From contig NZ_AP025737.1 in NCBI RefSeq assembly GCF_023734115.1, forward strand, positions 1,674,001 to 1,738,000: a stretch of DNA of 64,000 bases, in the 5' to 3' direction. Shown piece after piece: positions 37,838-46,462 of this stretch (its first letter is position 1; every line of letters begins with the position of its first letter). A program made the translations under genes and the position numbers. Under the pieces are notes generated by a model. It saw only the letters and a list, made by a program, of their open reading frames with translations. It was not told where the DNA came from and did not search any database. The stretch is from Herbiconiux sp. L3-i23. Lineage in GTDB: Bacteria; Actinomycetota; Actinomycetes; Actinomycetales; Microbacteriaceae.

Positions 37838-38737
37838 ATGGCAGTTGAGACGGACTCGTCGCAGAAGTTTCAGGAGTATGCGCACCCCGAGCGTCTCGTC
37901 AGCACCGAATGGCTCGCCGAGCATCGGAACGATCCGGGCCTCGTCGTCGTCGAGTCCGATGAGGACGTGCTGCTCTACGAGACCGGACACATCCCCGGCG
38001 CCGTCAAGATCGACTGGCACACCGAACTGAACGATCCCGTCACCCGCGATTACGTCGACGGCGAGGGCTTCGCGAAGCTGCTGCGCTCGAAGGGGATCTC
38101 CCGCGACAGCACCGTCGTGTTCTACGGCGACAAGAGCAACTGGTGGGCCGCGTACGCCCTCTGGGTGTTCACCCTGTTCGGTCACGACGATCTGCGCCTG
38201 CTCGACGGCGGTCGCGCGAAGTGGGTCGACGAGGGTCGCGAGCTGACCACCGATCGCCCCGACGTCTCGCGCAGCGACTATCCGGTGGTGGAGCGCGACG
38301 ACCTCACCGTGCGCGCGTTCAAGGACGACGTACTCCTGCATCTCGGCAACCCACTCATCGACGTGCGCAGCCCCGAGGAGTTCTCCGGGGAGCGCACCAC
38401 CGCTCCCGCCTATCCCGAAGAGGGCGCGTTGCGTGGAGGTCACATCCCGAGCGCGCAGAACGTTCCGTGGGCGAAGGCCGCAGCCGAGGACGGCACCTTC
38501 CGGTCCCGCTCGGAGCTGGAGGCGATCTATCAGGAAGGTGCGGACCTTCAGGAAGGCGACAGCGTGATCGCCTACTGCCGCATCGGAGAGCGGTCGAGCC
38601 ACACCTGGTTCGTGCTCACGCACCTGCTCGGTTTCGACGAGGTCCGCAACTACGACGGCTCGTGGACCGAGTGGGGCAGCGCGGTGCGCGTACCCATCGT
38701 CCGCGGCAGCGACCCCGGCGCCGTCCCCGGCCGCTGA
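37838..38737 (+). CDS. sseA: Thiosulfate/3-mercaptopyruvate sulfurtransferase SseA
   Basis: Two-domain rhodanese that moves a sulfane sulfur to thiophilic acceptors. 299 residues. The inactive N-terminal domain ends with [20 protein letters not shown]. The catalytic domain contains [12 protein letters not shown] and the active-site loop CRIGERS with C247, the thiosulfate-type loop. ATG at 37838 has a purine-rich GGAAGGTGG region upstream. In other actinobacteria sufE directly follows; here a repeat cluster and an HNH gene on the other strand lie in between. Confidence 0.94.
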   Translation: MAVETDSSQKFQEYAHPERLVSTEWLAEHRNDPGLVVVESDEDVLLYETGHIPGAVKIDWHTELNDPVTRDYVDGEGFAKLLRSKGISRDSTVVFYGDKSNWWAAYALWVFTLFGHDDLRLLDGGRAKWVDEGRELTTDRPDVSRSDYPVVERDDLTVRAFKDDVLLHLGNPLIDVRSPEEFSGERTTAPAYPEEGALRGGHIPSAQNVPWAKAAAEDGTFRSRSELEAIYQEGADLQEGDSVIAYCRIGERSSHTWFVLTHLLGFDEVRNYDGSWTEWGSAVRVPIVRGSDPGAVPGR

Positions 38738-38746
38738 GTGGCATTC

Positions 38747-39172
38747 CGGTCGTCGAGCAGGCGCGCCAGCGCCGTATCGAGTCCCCCGCGCAAGCGTGCG
38801 CGGGGGCCCAGGCTCGCGTAGCGAGGAACGACCGTCTCGAGAGCGCACGTGCTGTGGTCTCGGTGCGCTTCGCTTACTCGACCCTGGGCCCATGGCGCAC
38901 GCTTGCGCCAGGGACTCGATACGCTCCTTCGTCGCTACTCGACGACCGCGGTGAGCCCCGCTCGTTGAGCGCAGCGATACGGCGGCACGAGTACCATCCG
39001 GTCGTCGAGTAGGGCGAAGCCCGTATCGAGTCCCCCGCGCAAGCGTGCGCGGTGGGCCCAGGCTCGAGTAGCGAGGAACGAGCGTATCGAGAGCACAGCG
39101 GCAGGGTCTCGGTGCGCTGCGCTTACTCGACCCGTCTCGATACGCTCCTTCGTCGCTACTCGACGACCGGGG
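38747..39172. repeat. Mosaic palindromic repeat cluster, family A, locus 2
   Basis: The 436-bp gene-free stretch between sseA and the HNH gene consists almost wholly of repeat modules. A module starting GGTCGTCGAG and running through CCCCCGCGCAAGCGTGCGCG and CGTAGCGAGGAACGA occurs at about 38750-38845 and again at 38999-39083. The reverse module, GCTTACTCGACC ... CGATACGCTCCTTCGTCGCTACTCGACGACCG, occurs at about 38860-38946 and 39110-39172. Positions 39027-39075 are identical to 8341-8389. The arrangement is forward, reverse, forward, reverse, so long stem-loops can form. Confidence 0.85.
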
Positions 39173-39173
39173 T

Positions 39174-40487
39174 TCAGAACGGGGCGTCGTCGGGGAGCCA
39201 GGCTTTCATCACCAGTGGTGGTGCGCCCGGGATAGTGCGGCCGGGTGGGGCGAAGGTGCGGGCCGGTTTCGTCGTGTACATGCGCCCCGTCGGCGAGGTC
39301 CAGGTCAGGGTGCCGCCCGGTGAGGCGCTCACCCGCCACCGTTTGCGGCCCTTGACCATGTGGTGGCCCTTGCACAGATGCGCGAGGTTCGCGGCGACCG
39401 TTTCGCCGTCCTCCGCCCACGGTTTCGTGTGATCGACATCGCAATGCTCGATCAATCGGGTGCAGCCCACGAACCGGCACACCTCATCCCGCGCCTGCAG
39501 GTACCGCCGCAACTGCTTCGGGACCTTATAGGTGGTCCGCCCGAACGAAGTGATCGCCCCATCCTCCGGATCGGTGAGGATCCGGATCCACCCGGGCGCC
39601 TCGCCGGCGATTCGGCGGGCGGTTTCGGCGTCGATCGGCCCGTAGCCCTCGAGCTGGCCCGGCTCGTCCGACCGGCCCAGCGCGGTCAGTACCGGGATCG
39701 TCGTGGCGACGTGCGGGTTGATGCCCCGACGCGCCGCAGGGGTGGCCTGCACCGGCTCACCCTCGACCACAGGGGCGGTGACGCCGCCGGCGTCGATCAG
39801 CAGATCACGGAAGACATCCGCCTCGATTTGCTGCAAGGTGCGGGTCTCACCCTCGACCATCAGCCCCTTCGCCAGTCCGGTCACTGATGCGGCGGCACCG
39901 ATGACGTACTCGGCAGACATGTACGCCCGGTACCAGGCCATGCCATCACCGGCCGGTTCGACCGCAGTCCGGCGCTCGGCCAACGCTTCCCGGTGCTTCT
40001 CGATCAGGTCTTGGGGTTGCAGATCGGCGCGGATCTTGCGCGCCATCCGATCGAACCGTGACACCGGCAGATCGACGAACTCGAGCAGACGCGCCTCATA
40101 CTCGCCGACCAGCTCAGCGGCGAGGCCGTGAGAGTGTTCGACGAGAACCCGGGCGTGCCGGTCGGAGAACTCCGCGCGCCGCATCCGACTCAGCGTGGTC
40201 GGGAAGACCTGCACAAGGGAGCGGGCGAGATCGAGCATCGACTGCGCGGTGCGCTCGTGCACCTGCAGCACCGCGGCGACTTCCGCCCGGAGCTCACGCC
40301 ACTCGAGCGAGTCAGGGTCGTACCAGTCGGCCCCGAACTCCCGACCGAACTGCAGGCGCAGCGCGTCGATGTATTCCAGTTGCTCCGCCTGGTACACCCG
40401 CGACAGTGCCTGCCGTTCGGCGATGCGCTCGACCAGCAGCCGCGCAGCCGACATCGGCGCTTCGGCCTGCGACTGCTCTTCGTACAT
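39174..40487 (-). CDS. DUF222/13E12-family HNH endonuclease-like protein
   Basis: 437 residues. The N-terminal two-thirds are the helical DUF222 region (LQFGREFGADWYDP, LQVHERTAQSMLDLAR, RAEFSDRHARVLVEHSHGL). The C-terminal HNH nuclease motif is complete: CRFVGC near 355, HCDVDHTKPW near 365 and NLAHLCKGHH near 385, with zinc-type Cys and His. The 13E12 repeat family of Mycobacterium tuberculosis belongs here; such genes are often multicopy and their biological role is unknown. The TTAGGT hexamer lies six bases before the ATG. Its stop codon abuts a palindromic repeat cluster, and the gene interrupts sseA-sufE. Confidence 0.9.
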   Translation of the reverse strand: MYEEQSQAEAPMSAARLLVERIAERQALSRVYQAEQLEYIDALRLQFGREFGADWYDPDSLEWRELRAEVAAVLQVHERTAQSMLDLARSLVQVFPTTLSRMRRAEFSDRHARVLVEHSHGLAAELVGEYEARLLEFVDLPVSRFDRMARKIRADLQPQDLIEKHREALAERRTAVEPAGDGMAWYRAYMSAEYVIGAAASVTGLAKGLMVEGETRTLQQIEADVFRDLLIDAGGVTAPVVEGEPVQATPAARRGINPHVATTIPVLTALGRSDEPGQLEGYGPIDAETARRIAGEAPGWIRILTDPEDGAITSFGRTTYKVPKQLRRYLQARDEVCRFVGCTRLIEHCDVDHTKPWAEDGETVAANLAHLCKGHHMVKGRKRWRVSASPGGTLTWTSPTGRMYTTKPARTFAPPGRTIPGAPPLVMKAWLPDDAPF

Positions 40488-40645
40488 GCATCGACCTAAC
40501 CAGCAACCACCGACACTGGAAGGAACCTCAACGCGACCGCATCCCGAAGCCCCGCGCGTCGCGACGGCCCCAGCGGGCCTCCTCGGCGAGCACGTATTCG
40601 ACCAGCGCCAGGCAGGCCCTCGGCCGCGGGCGGGATAATCGGGAG

Positions 40646-41080
40646 GTGACTTCCGCTCTGCCCGCCCAGCTCGCCGACATCCGGGACGAGTTCCTCGCGC
40701 TCGACGGCAACGACCGTCTGCAGCTGCTGCTCAAATTCGCGAACGAACTCCCGGAACTCCCCGAGCGTCTCCGCGACCACCCCGGACTCAGCGAGCGGGT
40801 CGAGGAGTGCCAGGCGCCCGTGTTCATCACCCTGGAACTCGGCGACGACGGTGTGCACATGTTCGCGACCGCGCCCCGCGAAGCGCCGACCACCCGCGGA
40901 TTCGCCTCGATCCTCGTGCAGGGCGTCGAGGGGCTCTCGGCGGAGGAGCTGCTCGCGGTGCCCGCCGACTTCCCGCAGATGCTCGGCCTCAACGACCTCG
41001 TCTCCCCACTGCGGGTGCGCGGGATGAGCGGCATGCTCGCGCGGGCGAAGCGCCAGATCGCGGCGAGGAGCGCCGCATGA
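40646..41080 (+). CDS. SufE family sulfur-acceptor protein
   Basis: 144 residues. SufE proteins accept persulfide sulfur from cysteine desulfurases for Fe-S cluster assembly. The predicted acceptor Cys is C55 in RVEECQAPVF, matching the VPGCQS-type loop. SLR-like EGLSAEELLAVPADF and RVRGMSGMLARAKRQ are conserved helices. GATAAT (40634-40639) lies six bases before the GTG start with a TSS expected at the start codon, so it has its own leaderless promoter. It overlaps the next gene by four bases (ATGA). Confidence 0.9.
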   Translation: MTSALPAQLADIRDEFLALDGNDRLQLLLKFANELPELPERLRDHPGLSERVEECQAPVFITLELGDDGVHMFATAPREAPTTRGFASILVQGVEGLSAEELLAVPADFPQMLGLNDLVSPLRVRGMSGMLARAKRQIAARSAA

Positions 41081-41781
41081 GCCTCACCCGGATCTTCCCG
41101 GAGACGGCCGGCCCCGTGGCGCTCGACGGCGAGCACGGCGCCGCGTTCCTCGCGGACGCCTATGCACCGGAGTCGCGCTCGTGGGTGCGCATCAACATGA
41201 TCGGCAGCCTCAACGGGTCGGCCGTCGGCGAGGACGGCACGTCCGAGACGCTCAGCAATCGCGTCGACCGGCGCATCCTCGGCACCATCAGACGAGCGGC
41301 CGACGTGGTCGTCGTCGGAGCGCGGACCGTCCGCCGCGAGGGCTATCTCGGCCCCTCCGAGAGCCGTCTGGCGATCGTCACCTCGTCGGGCGACCTCGCC
41401 GGCCACCGGCTGCACGAGCGCGGAAGCGTGCCCATCATCCTCTGCCCTCCTTCCGCCCGCGATCGGGTCCGCGAGCAACTCGCCGACGTGCCGCACGAGA
41501 TCGAGGTACTCGAGGGATCGGCGCTCGACGCCCGCGAGATCGTCTCGGTCCTCGGCGAGCACGGCCTCACCTCGATCGTCTGCGAGGGCGGCCCGACCCT
41601 CGCGGCGGCGTTCATCGACGACCGACTCGTCGACGAGCTCTGCCTCACCACCGCGCCGAAGCTGCGTTCCCCCGGTGTTCCGCTGTTCGCGCGCCTCGGG
41701 AATCCTCCGCAGGCGGTGCTCACACAGCTGCTCGTCGACCCCGACAGCACCCTCTACGCACGCTGGCGGCTCGAGTACTGA
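41077..41781 (+). CDS. RibD C-terminal/dihydrofolate reductase-like reductase
   Basis: 234 residues of the pyrimidine-reductase fold that in RibD reduces the ribosyl side chain in riboflavin synthesis. NMIGSLNGSAVGEDGTSETL is the substrate loop, VVVVGARTVRREGYL the cofactor segment and VCEGGPTLAAAFIDD the glycine loop. No deaminase domain is attached. A role in riboflavin or deazaflavin metabolism is possible but not shown, since no rib genes lie nearby. The ATG overlaps the sufE stop, so it is translated with sufE. Confidence 0.85.
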   Translation: MSLTRIFPETAGPVALDGEHGAAFLADAYAPESRSWVRINMIGSLNGSAVGEDGTSETLSNRVDRRILGTIRRAADVVVVGARTVRREGYLGPSESRLAIVTSSGDLAGHRLHERGSVPIILCPPSARDRVREQLADVPHEIEVLEGSALDAREIVSVLGEHGLTSIVCEGGPTLAAAFIDDRLVDELCLTTAPKLRSPGVPLFARLGNPPQAVLTQLLVDPDSTLYARWRLEY

Positions 41782-41835
41782 TCCGCCCCGTCTCTCGAGC
41801 CACCCAGCCGACTCGCGGTCAGCGGGCGGCGCGAC

Positions 41836-43113
41836 TCAGTGGCGGACTTTCAACCAGTCGGCGATGACGCCGTTCCACCGGTCGCGGTCGAAGTTCCAGA
41901 GCTTGGTGTGGCGCGCCGTCTCGAACGGCACGAACGTCACGATGTCGGGGCGTGCGGCGGCGAGCTCTCGCGACCCGTTCGCCGGGACGAAGCCGTCGTC
42001 GTCGCTGTGCAGCACGAGGATCGGGACGGCGAGCTCGCCTGCCCGGCGCACGAAGTCGAGGCGGCGCAGATCGATGGGTCGACGCTGACCGGTGAACGGC
42101 CTGCCCCACCGGGAGCTGATCATGGCGAGCACTCCGGACTTCACCGGACCGGGCAGCGACATCGCCTCGCCCTGGTAGAGCAGGGTGTCGACCCAGTTCA
42201 CCACCGGCGACTCGAGCACCACCCCGGTCACCACCGACGAGACCCGCGACCGGGTCGCCGCCTGCAGCACGGTCGCGCCGCCCATCGACCACCCCATCAG
42301 CACGATCTCCTTCGCGCCGTGGTCGAGCGCGAAGAGCATCGCGGCCTCGACGTCGAGCCACTCGATGTCGCCGAGGGAGTAGCGTCCGTCCTCGCTCGGC
42401 GGCGCCTCGCCGTCGTTGCGGTACGAGATGAGGAGCGAATTGAACCCGGCGTCACGGAATACGGGGATCGCGCGCAGGGCCTCCTGCCGCACCGTCGCAC
42501 GGCCGTGCACCTGGATGACCCAGCGTGCACTCGGATCGGATCCGTCGTCGACCGCGGCCGGCACGAGCCACGCGGGAGCCGGTCCCAGGGTCGTCTGCAC
42601 GCGCACGTTCTCGAACGGCACACCGATCTCGCGCGGACTCAGGTAGACCCAGCCGTTGAAACGTCCCTGCCGCGCCTCGGAGAGGTCGCCGAAGTCGACG
42701 CCGAGCACCCGGCGGGTCACCGTCGCCGCGGTGCGCGCGACGATCGACCCCACTCGCGCGTGCCCGGTCCCGCCGTCGAACCAGAAGCTGTAGTCGCCCG
42801 GCAGCAGGGCGTCTTCGCTCGCGCTGAAGATCACGGTGCCTGCGGACTCGTCGTATCCGAGCACGCGGGTGTCCTCGACGCGTTTACGCGGGGGCTTCAC
42901 CACCGTGCGGGCGACGGACGTCGTCACCGCGCCCGCGAACAGTGCGCCCGCCGTCGCGAGGCCGCTCAACGCAACCAGCACCCCGAGCGAAGACCGCGAC
43001 TTGCCCGACACCGCTACCAGCCCTTCGACGAACGCGAGACCGCGTCGGATCGCCGGACGGGTCGCCGATTCCACGCTATCAAAGAGGGGGCGGACGCGAT
43101 GTCCCGGCCTCAT
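41836..43113 (-). CDS. Membrane-anchored alpha/beta hydrolase
   Basis: 425 residues. An N-terminal stretch with one transmembrane segment (LGVLVALSGLATAGALFAGAV) is followed by a beta-rich domain of about 130 residues and the hydrolase domain. The nucleophile elbow GWSMGG lies near 273-278, the acid in VLHSDDDGFVP near 378, and the His in ETARHTKLWNF near 405. It resembles S9/BAAT-type serine hydrolases; the substrate is unknown. ATG at 43113 has AGGACGG just before it; a GTG at 43074 is an alternative. It is divergent from the DUF3000 gene. Confidence 0.87.
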   Translation of the reverse strand: MRPGHRVRPLFDSVESATRPAIRRGLAFVEGLVAVSGKSRSSLGVLVALSGLATAGALFAGAVTTSVARTVVKPPRKRVEDTRVLGYDESAGTVIFSASEDALLPGDYSFWFDGGTGHARVGSIVARTAATVTRRVLGVDFGDLSEARQGRFNGWVYLSPREIGVPFENVRVQTTLGPAPAWLVPAAVDDGSDPSARWVIQVHGRATVRQEALRAIPVFRDAGFNSLLISYRNDGEAPPSEDGRYSLGDIEWLDVEAAMLFALDHGAKEIVLMGWSMGGATVLQAATRSRVSSVVTGVVLESPVVNWVDTLLYQGEAMSLPGPVKSGVLAMISSRWGRPFTGQRRPIDLRRLDFVRRAGELAVPILVLHSDDDGFVPANGSRELAAARPDIVTFVPFETARHTKLWNFDRDRWNGVIADWLKVRH

Positions 43114-43179
43114 CCGTCCTGGGCGACGCACCGTACCACCATCGGGGCCATCGGCGCATTCCTGATCTAGTCTCGTCGC

Positions 43180-43773
43180 ATGAACGGCGACCCGCACGAC
43201 GAGACACCGAGGGAGTTCGAGTTCGCGCTCGAGTCCATCGGCCGCGCGAACACGCGCGACGATCTGGTGGTGCGCAGCATTCCCGCACCCGAGGGCCTCG
43301 CACCGTGGTCCGTCGCCCTCGCCGCCGAGATCGACGCCGCGTCGCACGGCTCCGAGTACGACCTGGGCGCTGGGCGCTTCGTCCTGCTCTACGACCCCAG
43401 CGCCCACGACGCCTGGGGCGGTCGGTTCCGCGTCGTGTGCTTCGCGCAGGCGCCGCTCGAGACCGAGATCGGCATCGACCCGTTCCTCGCCGACGTCGCC
43501 TGGTCGTGGCTGACCGACGCCCTCGACGATCGCGTCGCCGACTACACGGCGGCCTCCGGCACCGCCACCAAGATCATCTCCACCGGTTTCGGCGAGTTGG
43601 CGGAGCAGGGCGATGGTGCCAAGATCGAACTGCGGGCTTCCTGGACTCCCCTCGAAACAGACATCAGTGCTCACGTCGAGGCGTGGATCGAGCTCGTCGG
43701 CATGCTCGCGGGTCTACCCCCCGTGGCAGAAGGAGTGACCTTGCTATCCACGCGACGAGCCGGGCGTGCCTGA
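43180..43773 (+). CDS. DUF3000 family protein
   Basis: 197 residues, soluble. Characteristic segments are RDDLVVRSIPAPEGLAPWS, GRFVLLYDPSAHDAWGGRFR and ISTGFGELAEQGDGAKIEL. The family is actinobacterial and lies beside the HRDC/RNase D-like gene, as here; its function is unknown. The ATG follows TAGTCT (43168-43173) by six bases with no ribosome binding site, so it is probably leaderless. The stop codon overlaps the next gene by eight bases, so translation is coupled. Confidence 0.92.
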   Translation: MNGDPHDETPREFEFALESIGRANTRDDLVVRSIPAPEGLAPWSVALAAEIDAASHGSEYDLGAGRFVLLYDPSAHDAWGGRFRVVCFAQAPLETEIGIDPFLADVAWSWLTDALDDRVADYTAASGTATKIISTGFGELAEQGDGAKIELRASWTPLETDISAHVEAWIELVGMLAGLPPVAEGVTLLSTRRAGRA

Positions 43774-45112
43774 CGCCCCAAAGAACCCCGTCGGTTCAGA
43801 TCCCGTCCGTTCAGACCCCGTTGGTTCAAACCCTGTCGGTTCAGCTGCCGTCGGCTCGAAGACGGAGGCGACGCCGGACGCGGCGGTGACCGCTCCCCTG
43901 CCCACCGCGCAGATCGCGCGTCCCGTGGTGCTCGTCGCCGACCGGTCGGCCTACCTCGATGCGGTGCGCTCGATCGCCGCGGGCTCGGGCCCGGTCGGAG
44001 TCGATGCGGAGCGTGCGAGCGGCTTCCGGTACTCCCAGCGCGCGTACCTGATCCAGATCTACCGCGAAGGCGCCGGCACCTTCCTCTTCGACCCGCCCGC
44101 CATCGGCTCGTTCACCGAACTGCAGGACGCGATCGGCGACGAGGAATGGATCCTGCACGCCGCCAGCCAGGACCTCGCCTGCCTGCGCGAGGTCGGCCTC
44201 GACCCCGCCGTGATCTTCGACACCGAGCTCGCCGCCCGGCTGCTCGGACTGCCCCGCGTCGGGCTCGCCGCCGTGGTCGAGCAGCTGCTCGGCCTGCACC
44301 TCGCCAAGGAGCACTCGGCCGCCGACTGGTCGACGAGGCCCCTGCCTGCATCATGGCTCGACTACGCCGCGCTCGACGTGCAGCTCCTGCCCGAACTGCG
44401 CCGCGAAGTGGGCGCGCTGCTGGAGCAGGCCGACAAGGTGGCGATCGCCCGCGAGGAGTTCGACGCGGTCCTCGCCCGCGAACTCCCCGTCGCCCGCACC
44501 GACCCGTGGCGCAAGCTCTCGGGTGTGCACACCGTCAAGGGCGTCCGCGGTCTCGCCGTCGCCCGCGAGCTGTGGCTCGCCCGTGACGATCTCGCTCGCA
44601 CCCTCGACGTCTCCCCGGGACGCCTGGTGCCCGACTCCTCGCTCGTCTCCGTGGCGCGAGCGCTGCCGCGCACCAAGCGCGACCTCGCCGCACTGCGCGA
44701 ATTCTCGGGGCGTGCGAGCCGCAGCGAACTCGACCGGTGGTGGGCGGCCCTCGAACGCGGACTCACCACGGAAGACCTCCCGATCGCGCGGGTGCCCGGC
44801 GACTCGATGCCGCCTCCTCGCGCCTGGGCCGACCGGAATCCCGAAGCGGATCGGCGACTGAAGGCGGCCCGCGCCGCCACCATCGAGGTCGCCGAGCGCC
44901 TCGACATGCCCGTCGAGAACCTGCTCACCCCCGACACGCTCCGCCGCGTCGCGTGGCAGCCACCGGTCGAGGTGACCGACGACTCCGTCGCCGCCGCGCT
45001 CGGCGCCCTGGGGGCACGGCCGTGGCAGATCAGCGCGACCGTACAAAGCATCGTGAAAGCTTTTGTGGCAGCTCGCCAAGAGCCCGCGGTGGTCGAGGAA
45101 ACCGGTTCGTAG
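43766..45112 (+). CDS. HRDC domain RNase D-like 3'-5' exonuclease
   Basis: 448 residues. After a low-complexity head, the DEDD exonuclease domain carries VGVDAERASGFRYSQRAYLIQI near 72-95, ILHAASQDLACLREVGL near 130 and STRPLPASWLDYAALDVQLL near 190-210 (the final D-x3-Y/D part). The HRDC domain follows near 240-320. Such proteins trim stable RNA precursors. The first 40 residues contain five tandem PVGSD-like units encoded by 15-bp repeats. The GTG start overlaps the DUF3000 stop, so the two form an operon. Confidence 0.92.
   Translation: MPDAPKNPVGSDPVRSDPVGSNPVGSAAVGSKTEATPDAAVTAPLPTAQIARPVVLVADRSAYLDAVRSIAAGSGPVGVDAERASGFRYSQRAYLIQIYREGAGTFLFDPPAIGSFTELQDAIGDEEWILHAASQDLACLREVGLDPAVIFDTELAARLLGLPRVGLAAVVEQLLGLHLAKEHSAADWSTRPLPASWLDYAALDVQLLPELRREVGALLEQADKVAIAREEFDAVLARELPVARTDPWRKLSGVHTVKGVRGLAVARELWLARDDLARTLDVSPGRLVPDSSLVSVARALPRTKRDLAALREFSGRASRSELDRWWAALERGLTTEDLPIARVPGDSMPPPRAWADRNPEADRRLKAARAATIEVAERLDMPVENLLTPDTLRRVAWQPPVEVTDDSVAAALGALGARPWQISATVQSIVKAFVAARQEPAVVEETGS
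43787..43861 (+). repeat. Five in-frame 15-bp tandem repeats in RNase D-like gene
   Basis: Units of 15 bp starting at 43787 with consensus CCCGTCGGTTCAGAT encode PVGSD, PVRSD, PVGSN, PVGSA and AVGSK. Because 15 is a multiple of three, gain or loss of units keeps the reading frame. Confidence 0.9.
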
Positions 45113-45190
45113 GAAGAATCAAAGGATTCCCGCCGGTCAGGAGCGCCCGCATAGCATCGGGGCGGTTCACGTAACGCGAGGAGGCAGACG

Positions 45191-46462
45191 GTGGCCGAGG
45201 GCAACGAAGTCGTTTTCATCGACGGGGTGCGCACCCCCTTCGGGCGAGCAGGAGAGAAGGGTGTCTACTGGAACACCCGGAGCGACGACCTCATCGTGAA
45301 GGCGATGATCGGTCTGCTCGAGCGCAACCCCACGGTGCCGAAGGAGCGCATCGACGACGTCGCGATCGCGGCGACCACGCAGACGGGTGACCAGGGCCTC
45401 ACCCTCGGACGCACCGCGGCGCTGCTCGCCGGGCTCCCCCGGTCGGTGCCCGGATACGCGATCGACCGCATGTGCGCGGGGGCGATGACATCGGTCACGA
45501 CCACCGCCGGCGCGATCGCGTTCGGCGCGTACGACCTCGCCATCGCCGGCGGCGTCGAGCACATGGGCAAGCACCCGATGGGCTTCGACGCCGACCCCAA
45601 CCCCCGGTTCGTCGCCGAGAAGCTCGTCAGCGAGGACGCGCTCAACATGGGCAAGACGGCCGAGCGCATCCACGACCGGTTCCCGCACCTCACCAAGGAG
45701 CGCTCCGACCGGTTCGCGATGCGGAGTCAGCACAAGCTCGCCGCCGCCTACGAGGCGGGGCTGATCCAGCCCGACCTCGTGCCGGTCGCCGCCGGCAGCT
45801 CCACCGGCTGGGGCCTCGTGACCGAGGACCAGGGCATGCGTCCCGAGACGACCATGGAGGGTCTCGCCACGCTGAAGACCCCGTTCCGCCCGCACGGCCG
45901 CGTGTCGGCGGGCAACTCGTCGCCGCTCACCGACGGGGCGACCGTGTCGCTCATGGCGAGCGCGAAGGCGGCGAAGGAGCTCGGGCTCACCCCGAAGATG
46001 AAGCTCGTCTCGTTCGCGTTCGCGGGAGTCGAGCCCGAGATCATGGGCATCGGGCCCGTCCCGTCCACCGAGAAGGCGTTGCAGAAGGCCGGCATGTCGA
46101 TCGACGACATCGGCCTGTTCGAGCTCAACGAGGCGTTCGCCGTGCAGGTGCTGTCGCTGCTCGACCACTTCGGCATCGACGACGAGGATCCCCGCGTCAA
46201 CCGCTGGGGCGGCGCAATCGCGATCGGACACCCGCTCGCCGCGTCGGGCGTGCGTCTGATGATCCAGCTCGCCCGCCAGTTCGAGGAGCACCCCGAGGTG
46301 CGCTACGGCCTCACCGCCATGTGCATCGGCCTCGGCCAGGGCGGCAGTGTCATCTGGGAGAACCCCAACTGGAACGGCAAGAAGTGGGACAGCGGAGCGC
46401 TCGGCAAGGAAGCCAAAGAGCTCGCCAAGCGCCGCAAGGACGAGACGAAGGGCACCAAGTGA
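45191..46462 (+). CDS. fadA: Acetyl-CoA acyltransferase (thiolase) FadA
   Basis: Beta-subunit of the fatty-acid oxidation complex; cleaves 3-ketoacyl-CoA. 423 residues. The nucleophilic Cys lies in DRMCAGAMTS near residue 96, NEAFAVQ near 316, the His in AIGHPLAASG near 345 and the second Cys in AMCIGLGQGG near 378. GTG at 45191 has GAGGAGG six bases before it, and TAGCAT further up may be the -10. The stop overlaps the fadB start by four bases (GTGA), a translationally coupled fadA-fadB operon. Confidence 0.95.
   Translation: MAEGNEVVFIDGVRTPFGRAGEKGVYWNTRSDDLIVKAMIGLLERNPTVPKERIDDVAIAATTQTGDQGLTLGRTAALLAGLPRSVPGYAIDRMCAGAMTSVTTTAGAIAFGAYDLAIAGGVEHMGKHPMGFDADPNPRFVAEKLVSEDALNMGKTAERIHDRFPHLTKERSDRFAMRSQHKLAAAYEAGLIQPDLVPVAAGSSTGWGLVTEDQGMRPETTMEGLATLKTPFRPHGRVSAGNSSPLTDGATVSLMASAKAAKELGLTPKMKLVSFAFAGVEPEIMGIGPVPSTEKALQKAGMSIDDIGLFELNEAFAVQVLSLLDHFGIDDEDPRVNRWGGAIAIGHPLAASGVRLMIQLARQFEEHPEVRYGLTAMCIGLGQGGSVIWENPNWNGKKWDSGALGKEAKELAKRRKDETKGTK

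Noticed and set aside
38738-39173. Repeat cluster considered as remains of an insertion sequence
   Set aside because: No transposase fragment is seen in any frame and the modules alternate in orientation, unlike terminal inverted repeats of one element.
43114-43674. Longer N-terminus of the membrane-anchored hydrolase
   Set aside because: It would overlap the DUF3000 gene on the opposite strand over most of its length and shows no conservation-like pattern.
45472-46458. Upstream in-frame extension of fadB
   Set aside because: It overlaps the whole second half of fadA. The GTG at 46459 overlapping the fadA stop gives the conserved N-terminus.
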